From: Petunia secreta
Taxonomy: Eukaryota > Streptophyta > Magnoliopsida > Solanales > Solanaceae
Length of the DNA stretch: 64,000 bases
Assembly (NCBI GenBank): GCA_029990175.1
Contig: JARKIP010000011.1
Span: forward strand, 3,286,001-3,350,000
Reading direction: 5' to 3'
A program made the translations under genes and the position numbers. Within the stretch, counting starts at the first letter, position 1. Each line of letters opens with the position of its first letter. The notes under the pieces were generated by a model. The model was not told where the DNA came from, ran no database searches, and saw nothing but the letters and a program-made list of their open reading frames with translations. Positions 57,895-64,000 of this stretch are shown piece after piece.

Positions 57895-58364
57895 AGTCAT
57901 TTTTGTGAACCTCCTCCTTCATTTTCTTGTTGGCTCTAGATTCATCTTCATGGCACTCAAGCATCCGTTGCATCAAGGATTCAGATCTTTCTATTTGATC
58001 GTGTTTCTCTTGGGAAATGGATAAGTCCATCTCTTGTTGGAACTTTGCTTGAATACCTTGTCACTCGGGCTCAAATCTCATATCATATGCATTATTAGAG
58101 CTCTCATATTCCCAAGACACATTGACACCATTATGTAAGTCACTTTGGGCAGAAATATGAGCTATTTGGACACTCACCCCAATGACCTCCATGACCACCA
58201 CACAACTCACATACACTCCCCTTAAAAGAATGAGAAGGTGCACTCAACTCACTCCCGACAATGTTTGGAAAAATTTTCATATGGTATGGGTCAAAATATG
58301 TAGGACAAGGACCATCAACCAAGTATCTTTCACAATTCGGCTCATTTTTGTTCCAAGATGTCAT
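57895..58364 (-). pseudogene. Element C: coding remnant, upstream half
   Basis: Minus-strand frame from ATG 58364 (MTSWNKNEPNCERYLVDGP) with a Cys/His cluster CELCGGHGGHWGEC (about 58215-58175), similar to the zinc knuckles of Athila-type gag. It then runs as a Glu/Lys/Met-rich, probably coiled-coil segment (QRMLECHEDES) into the element B insertion, with a stop near 58060. The position just after an LTR and primer site supports gag. I would not assign a function beyond that. Confidence 0.5.
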
Positions 58365-58517
58365 TTCAAGTTTTCAAAAGAATTAACTACTAACTAACAC
58401 ACACAAATAGTTACAATGCACAAACTACTATTTACAATGTTTGGAATCAAAGCCAACGAATTAAACTCCTCAAACTACCCAAATACCCCAATTATTCTCC
58501 AGCAACAGCACCGAAAT
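58365..58517 (-). mobile_element. Element C: leader with degenerate primer site
   Basis: Minus strand begins TTCGGTGCTGTTGCTGGAG next to the LTR end at 58518. It resembles the TGGCGCCGTTGCCGGGG primer site of Athila-type elements with several changes. About 150 bp lead to the first ATG. Confidence 0.5.
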
Positions 58518-59755
58518 TGATGATTATGCTCAACTCACACGTCCAATGAGATATGAAATGGTTGGGTTTGAATCCACAGAGAACAATGTGATACGGCTTA
58601 GATAGTGGAGGAACTAAACCAATTAACTAAGACAAACGGGAAAAAAATAACTAGAGATTTATGATAGAAACTACACTAGGAAAGCATGTTAAAGTGATCA
58701 ATGGCATCACCAGCAAGGATTCAAGGTAGTAGAGCTTAGGGAGTGTAATCGACTTATTGTTAACCAATCTTGCGTAAAGAGCCTCAACCAATTAAACTTA
58801 GGCACGCACTATGACACTCAAGCTATTATACCCAGATAACTCCTCTCGATGACTACCAAGCCTAACACCTCTCACCCTCTCAGTGCAAAGAGGTGTTGCA
58901 TTAAGCTTAATCGATATTGTGTCCAAGTAAGGTATCCCCCTCTCGGTGTTCAACCCATTAACTCGGGATAAATGCGGCACACCTACCCCCGGTACCCTTT
59001 AAATCACTATTCCATTCCTAGATTCACCCTCTCAATGTAAATCTAGTACTCATAGGGCTAGAACTAGCATTTGCAATTACCAATTCATGAGAATTAAAGC
59101 AAGTAGTGATTAATAAGCCAAACACCAACGTCAATAATGGTAAAAGAGTACTCAATAGCTCAAAAGCACAATGGTGTCAATACACAAGCCCTAGCTCTGC
59201 TAATTTATCAGCTACACATGTTCATAGTCTCAAAATAACACCAACAAGTCAAGATAATGAAATATAAACCAAGGTAATGAAGAAAAGTGAAAGGATTTTA
59301 CGATTGGAACTCCTAATCTTCAAACCCTAGACTTGGTTGATGAACTCTTGCCCCCAAGCTTGAGAAATGAGCTAAAGATGTGCCCTAACTCATCTAAGGG
59401 CCTATTTATATGTTCCCAATTTAGCTGATGTGAAATTCCCATATTGTCCAGTGAAGTCCAGGCGCGATCTCTTGCGATCGCGTCATACTGAGCGCTATCG
59501 CGCTAAATAAATTCTCTGAAGCTTCACGATCGCGGCAAACTTGAGCGCTATCACGCTGAATCATCTGGTTCTCCTTTGCGATCACGGTACAACCTTTGTG
59601 ATTGCGATGGATAGCTTTCCAGACCAGAATCTGTAGCTTCTCAATTCAACCTTGTTTTGACTTGTTTTCCATCTTTTCATCACAGCAGCTCCAACAACCT
59701 GCAATATGCAACCAAAGCGTGATAAGTGTGCTTATTTTATCCATGATACACAACA
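58518..59755 (-). mobile_element. Element C: 5' LTR, about 1.24 kb
   Basis: Minus strand: starts TGTTGTGTATCATGG at about 59755 and ends CATCA at 58518. The part 59460-59600 is rich in GCGATCGCG-like and AGCGCTATCGCG words. A mostly unique body (58600-59400) holds no gene; a 60-codon open stretch at 58980-58798 is chance. The start is uncertain by a few bases. It lies against RNase H sequence of element D. Confidence 0.6.
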
Positions 59756-61260
59756 AAAGTTCATGTAAATAGAAGGCGATGTGTGGCATTTTGCCCAACA
59801 TCAGCTGGTCCCAGAGACATTAAATTTTCCTTCTCCGCCTTGGAGAGTATCTTGGCACTGAAATCAGACACGAAGTCCACCAACACTTGGGACTTTATGG
59901 TTGTTTGAGGCTGATAAATGATGCCATATTCACTCAGTTCGACTGCCCATTTAGCCAACATTCCCGACAACTCACGCTTATATAATATTTCTCAAAGGGA
60001 AGGTAGTAATTACGGCTATGGGATGACATTTAAAATAAGGCCGAAGTTTATGAGCAGTAACAACTAAGGCAAGTGCCAACTTCTAGATGGGTATACCTGG
60101 TTTCAGCGTCGATGAGTGTTTTGCTAATGTAGTATACTGGCTGTTGCTTTCGATCCTCCTTTCGAACCATGACTGTGCTTACTAGCACCTCCAATACGGC
60201 CAAGTAAACCAACAATGTTTCTCTATCTTTTGGCTTGGCATTGCAAGAAGCAGTGTGTTAGCCAAACAGTGTTTCAATTCTTTCAACGCCTCTCTGTACT
60301 CCAGAGTCCACTCGGAGGCAGTGTTCTTCTTCAAGACTGAGAAGAATTTGTGGCATCACTCGGAGGACCTCAAGATAAATCTACTCAAGGCAGCGATTCG
60401 GCCAGTTAAGTATTGAACTTATTTAGTTCCCGAGAGGACCTCAGGGATTTCCTAAATTTCCCTAATTTTATCAGGGTTTGTCTCAATACCTCGCTCAAAG
60501 ACGAATATACGATAAATCCCAAGAATTTTCCCAAACCAACTCCAAAGACACACTTCTCAGAGTGCAACTTCATATTCTACTACCTTAGGATGAAAAAATT
60601 TTCCCTCCAGTGGTTCAGATGATCGTCTATTCGAATCAACTTTACTAGTATGTCATCTATATACACCTCCATTGACTTCCCGATGTAATCCTTGAACATA
60701 CGACACACTAACCTTTGGTATGTTGCCCTGGTATTTTTGAGGCCGAAGGACATCACGTTGTAGCAATACGTACACCTTCCAGTGATGAAACAAGTCTTCT
60801 CTTCATCTTTTGGTTCTATCCTGATCTGATTGTACCCCGAGTATGCATCTAACAAGGTTAATAGTTTATGTTCAACCGTGGAGTCTATCAATATGTCTAT
60901 TTATGGCAATGGATATGAATATTTGGGGAAAGCTTTGTTCAAATACGGTTAATCCACACACATCCTCCATTTCCCATTCTTTTTGGCACGACCACAACGT
61001 TGGCGAGCTAGTCGGGATATTTAACTTCTTGCATGAAGCAGCTGTCTTGTAGCTTCTTTGTTTCCTCCTCGATTAATTTCCTCCGAATGCTCTTTTGCTT
61101 CACCGGAGTATGGTGAGGATCCACGTTGAGTTTGTAAGTCATAATCTCCGGATACCCAACCATATCGACATGGGACCAAGCAAAGAAATCGTCATTGGAC
61201 TTTAGTAATGCGACTATTGCCCTATTTGACTCCGAGTCCAACTCCGAGCCAACAAATATT
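59756..61260 (-). pseudogene. pol: Element D: reverse transcriptase and RNase H remnants
   Basis: Minus strand, Tat-type pol in broken frames. Pre-polymerase: NDDFFAWSHVDMVGYP (61190-61145). Polymerase 60891-60580: LLDAYSGYNQI, MSFGLKN, and the catalytic YIDD in MEVYIDDILVK (about 60670). RNase H: YYISKTLIDAETRYT near 60130-60090, then KWAVELSEYGIIYQPQ (59950-59905). It ends at HRLLFT, the first strand of the second RNase H domain, exactly where element C starts. Integrase is therefore not present. Confidence 0.85.
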
Positions 61261-61900
61261 TTCCTATCTGGGAATTCTTATGCTAGTGTGAATGATTTTA
61301 ACTCCTTAATAGTTGAATCTTCAGCTCTCTGCTTACGTGGCTCTTGAATGCACGTCGGGATCTTATCAATCACCTCCTTCTAGGGGTCCATTTCAAGTAC
61401 CGTACCCCCTCTACTTTAGAACTCGGATACATTAATTTCTATTTTGAAGGTCCACTCAAGACGACTCCACTATTCATAGCAACCGAATAGCATTCCCTAG
61501 TTGTTCGTTGCTCACCTCGAATTGAACGAATTCCCTAATGAGTAAGGAATTTGATGACTTGGTGAGAGTAGATGGCACAACCTCTATCGCATATATCCAA
61601 GGCCTCTCGAGGATGACATTGTAGGCTATGTCCTCGGGCATTACCTGGAACATAGTTTCTTTAACAACTCCATCCGCATATGTAGTGAGTGTGATCTAAC
61701 CCAAATTTTTCTTCGTAGAGTGTTGAAACCAGTCAAGATGGTTGTATTAGGGACGATAAGCTCCTTCAACCACATCTTTTTCACTGCCCCATAGCTTATG
61801 ATATTCATTGAGCTCCTGGGGTTAATCAGGGCTCGTTTGATGTAAGAGTCATTTATTCTCAACATAATGACCAAAGCATCGTTATGGGGGAAACATCATC
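61261..61900 (-). pseudogene. pro: Element D: protease remnant, active site lost
   Basis: Minus-strand frame 61874-61641 reads VIMLRINDSYIKRALINPRSSMNII. Relatives have a Leu-Ile-Asp-x-Gly-Ser pattern here, so the catalytic Asp has become Asn and the Gly has become Arg. The following text (LTGFNTL) is the usual flap region. Frames break on both sides; 61640-61261 holds a linker with many stops. Confidence 0.75.
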
Positions 61901-63694
61901 ACATGACAATCTTCATCATTAAAGATAATTTCTTTACCCGAACCTCCAGTTCGAGTTCTTTTCTCCATCATAATGGAGAGCTTTGCAAACTTCTTCGCTG
62001 CAGCAAAATTCAGGATGTTATCACATTAACTACCCTTTTAGGGGATGGGTCCCTCGGAGATTGCCCATCTGCTCTACCTTTTCCAAAATTCTGCTTACCC
62101 TTATCAGTTAAAAATTCCATCAACATGCCCTTCTTCAGCAAATGGGCCACCTCGAGGCGTAGTGCCTTATAATCCTCGATGAGGTGCCCATAGTCAGCAT
62201 GAAAGTCGCAGTAGAGGTTATGATCCCTCTTCCCAGGGGAATAATCTCATATCCTTAGGGAGCCTTACCCCTAATCAGTCATTCCATTTAGCGCGTTCAC
62301 TAACTCCGCGCTCAACATGTTGAAATTGTATTCAGAGATACGAGGCAAATCCTTTTCCTTAGATACTAAGGACGGCCCCGTGGTATTCTTTTGATTAGCA
62401 TAGTGTTAACTTTTCCTCCGAGCCTCTGGCTCAAGTGATGTTCCTCGAGCCTTTGACTCACATGTTGCTTTTGGGAGATGTAAGGATCGTATCGACCCTT
62501 TGAGTTCCCTCGTGGTGCATCGAGAAGACTCGGGGCGATTTCTATAACCAGAGCTTCGACCAGTTGCCCTCCACTCTACTTCCTTAAGTCTAATCTTAGC
62601 AGTATTTCTATCATGCAGCTCGTCCCAAGTTCGTGCTTGCCATTGTTGGAGATCTTTCTTCAACTCAGCAGCAGCCTCGGAGTTGCTGGCATTGATATTC
62701 CTCTCGAATGCCATGATTTACAGATTATCATGCATGATGGGCAACTCCATTCTCTCTGCTTGGAAGCACTCGAGAAAGTCCTTAAGAGGCTCGCGATACC
62801 ATCGCTTAATTTCATAAACATCCTCCTTTCGCTTGAGGATCTTTTGTGCTCCAGTATGTGCTTTAATAAATAAGCCAGCCAATTCATTAAATTCGAGATA
62901 GACTCAGTGGGTAGGTGCATATACCAGCATAATGCTCCTTTCTTAAGGGGGACTCCAAATTTCTTCAAGAACATGGCCTCGTTCTCCACCGGACTCAGAT
63001 CATTACTCTTCACCATTTCCATGTATTCAGCCACGTGATAAGCAGAGTCAGTCGTGTCGTCATAGTTCTTTAAGATCCGTAACTTTAAGTGCTTTGGGAT
63101 GGGAGCCGGAGCTGCCTCAAGCCTATATTTTTCAATGTCTAATATCCTCTAAGCCTTTCTGACCCGGGGACATTTTCGAGCAGTTTTCAAATTGGGCCTC
63201 AAAATCTTTCTTCCATATCTCGAACTCTGTCGAAACGCTTGTTTCCGCCACCGTATGAGCTGTTCCCAAAAGAGGAGTGCCATGTGGAGCAGTCTTCGAG
63301 CCTCCAAACGTAGCATCATTTGGAAGTCCCCCTGTTGTTGTGCCCGTAGGAACAAAGGTCGGGATGCCTCCATTGGGAGCCACGGGTTGAGTGTTGTGGG
63401 AGTGGTATTGGTCCTCATGTTACTTGAAATGTGTTGTATTGAACTACACACTTCGACGTTAATAGCTGCTTGTTCAGCAAGTTGCCCCTGAACTTGTTGC
63501 ATAAAGTTCATAACATATACATTCCAAGCATCGTTTGACCCTGATGACAAGGGGTCAGCTGGAAGTGAAGGAGGTGGAGATACAAAAACTCTATTGACAG
63601 GAGGAAGTGGAGGTACAAACATCCCATCAACAACAACAGTTTGCCCTTTGGGGTGTGATTGATTCCTATCAACTCTATCATTATTGTCAACCAT
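61901..63694 (-). pseudogene. gag: Element D: gag, interrupted
   Basis: The start chosen is ATG 63694 (MVDNNDRVDRNQSHPKG), 70 bp after the primer site; an upstream in-frame ATG at 63784 lies within the primer site and is less likely. A Pro/Val-rich N-terminus and the core (CWYMHLPTESISNLMNWL, about 62930-62880) follow in separate frames, then an Arg-rich stretch (62580-62410). The zinc knuckle reads CDFHADYGHLIEDY (62212-62171) with its last Cys changed to Tyr. At least four frame breaks are present. Confidence 0.8.
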
Positions 63695-63763
63695 AGTTGA
63701 AAATCCGAAAAGAGAGATGTGAACAAATGTGTCGCGCAACTTTGGAACAATGCGTAATTTCTT

Positions 63764-63783
63764 GATCCCCACAAACGGCGCCA
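63764..63783 (-). other. Primer-binding site of element D
   Basis: Minus strand TGGCGCCGTTTGTGGGGATC, three bases after the LTR end. This is a common site in plant Tat and Athila gypsy elements; the tRNA is not assigned here. Confidence 0.75.
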
Positions 63784-63786
63784 AAT

Positions 63787-64000
63787 TGAGTTAGCCTAAA
63801 TCGGATTAGGATTACAATTGAATTTGTTAAGGGCTTTACAAGCAATTTGATATATCAAAGTTGGTAAAACAAGATAATATCAAAAGTAAATGAATAACAA
63901 GAATGCAAAATAACAATTTCAATATAACAGCTTTTGAGATTACAATTTGACAGTGTTTTGCCTCTCTATTTGTAAATACCTTTACAAAATAAATCTCAAG
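63787..64000 (-). mobile_element. Element D: 5' LTR, partial
   Basis: Minus strand ends GGCTAACTCA at 63787 next to the primer site; the rest leaves the window. Only 214 bp of U5 are visible. Confidence 0.7.

Larger units (their letters stand above)
59756..64000 (-). mobile_element. Element D: Tat-like gypsy element, right edge of window
   Basis: Minus strand order: LTR from beyond 64000 to 63787, primer site 63783-63764, gag from 63694, protease, reverse transcriptase, RNase H. It is interrupted at about 59756 by the LTR of element C. It differs from elements 4 and 5 in its primer site and gag. Confidence 0.8.

Noticed and set aside
58140..58364. Host zinc-finger or resistance-type gene
   Set aside because: The Cys cluster is knuckle-like, lies right after an LTR and primer site, and the frame is broken; a retroelement origin is simpler.
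1..64000. Host gene, tRNA, rRNA or microRNA loci
   Set aside because: No reading frame, cloverleaf-type or conserved RNA could be recognised outside the mobile elements by eye; small RNA loci cannot be excluded.

Overview
This window looks like a repeat-dense intergenic stretch of a flowering-plant nuclear genome, most likely Solanaceae. That placing rests on recognised element styles, not on a search. I find no intact host gene, no rRNA, tRNA or CRISPR, and nothing bacterial. Almost every base can be assigned to long-terminal-repeat (LTR) retrotransposons of the Ty3/gypsy superfamily, nested in each other and decayed, plus one CACTA DNA transposon carrying gene fragments.

Layout. 1-683: 3' end of a minus-strand gypsy element that leaves the window at the left. 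684-5740: element A (minus), a gypsy copy with a 3.09 kb internal region and no polymerase. 5741-24045: a large Ogre-like (Tat lineage) element on the plus strand (element 1). It has a long LTR-like region, a tRNA primer site, a repeat-bearing leader, the extra ORF1, gag, protease with a G-patch-like motif, a candidate spliced intron, reverse transcriptase, two RNase H domains, integrase, and a 3' UTR with tandem arrays. 24046-31464: element 2 (minus), an Ogre relative with a gag and a 4.1 kb LTR. 31465-35894: 3' UTR and 3' LTR of another plus-strand relative (element 3). 35895-36036: a short LTR tail of yet another family. 36037-37639: unclassified. 37640-44780: element 4 (minus, Tat/RIRE2-like), split by a 4,440 bp CACTA transposon (38808-43247). 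44781-48371: element 5 (minus), same family as element 4. 48372-49805 plus 57895-59755: element C (minus, perhaps Athila-like), split by element B (49811-57889, plus), a second copy of the element A family with target-site duplications. 59756-64000: element D (minus, Tat-like), running off the right edge.

How it fits together. The layers can be partly ordered. CACTA inserted into element 4, element 4 begins abruptly inside the RNase H region of element 5, element 5 abuts element C, element B inserted into element C, and element C begins inside the second RNase H region of element D. None of the retroelement coding regions is intact; I see nonsense codons, frameshifts and lost catalytic residues. 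The observations I rate highest are: two exon-like pieces of a CIPK-type protein kinase gene inside the CACTA element, with splice signals; the shared 3.09 kb polymerase-free internal region of elements A and B; a conserved primer-binding-site-like decamer inside the U5 of three Ogre-type LTRs; and a hairpin-forming repeat in the Ogre leader whose stems appear to co-vary. I do not see a new host-encoded system here.
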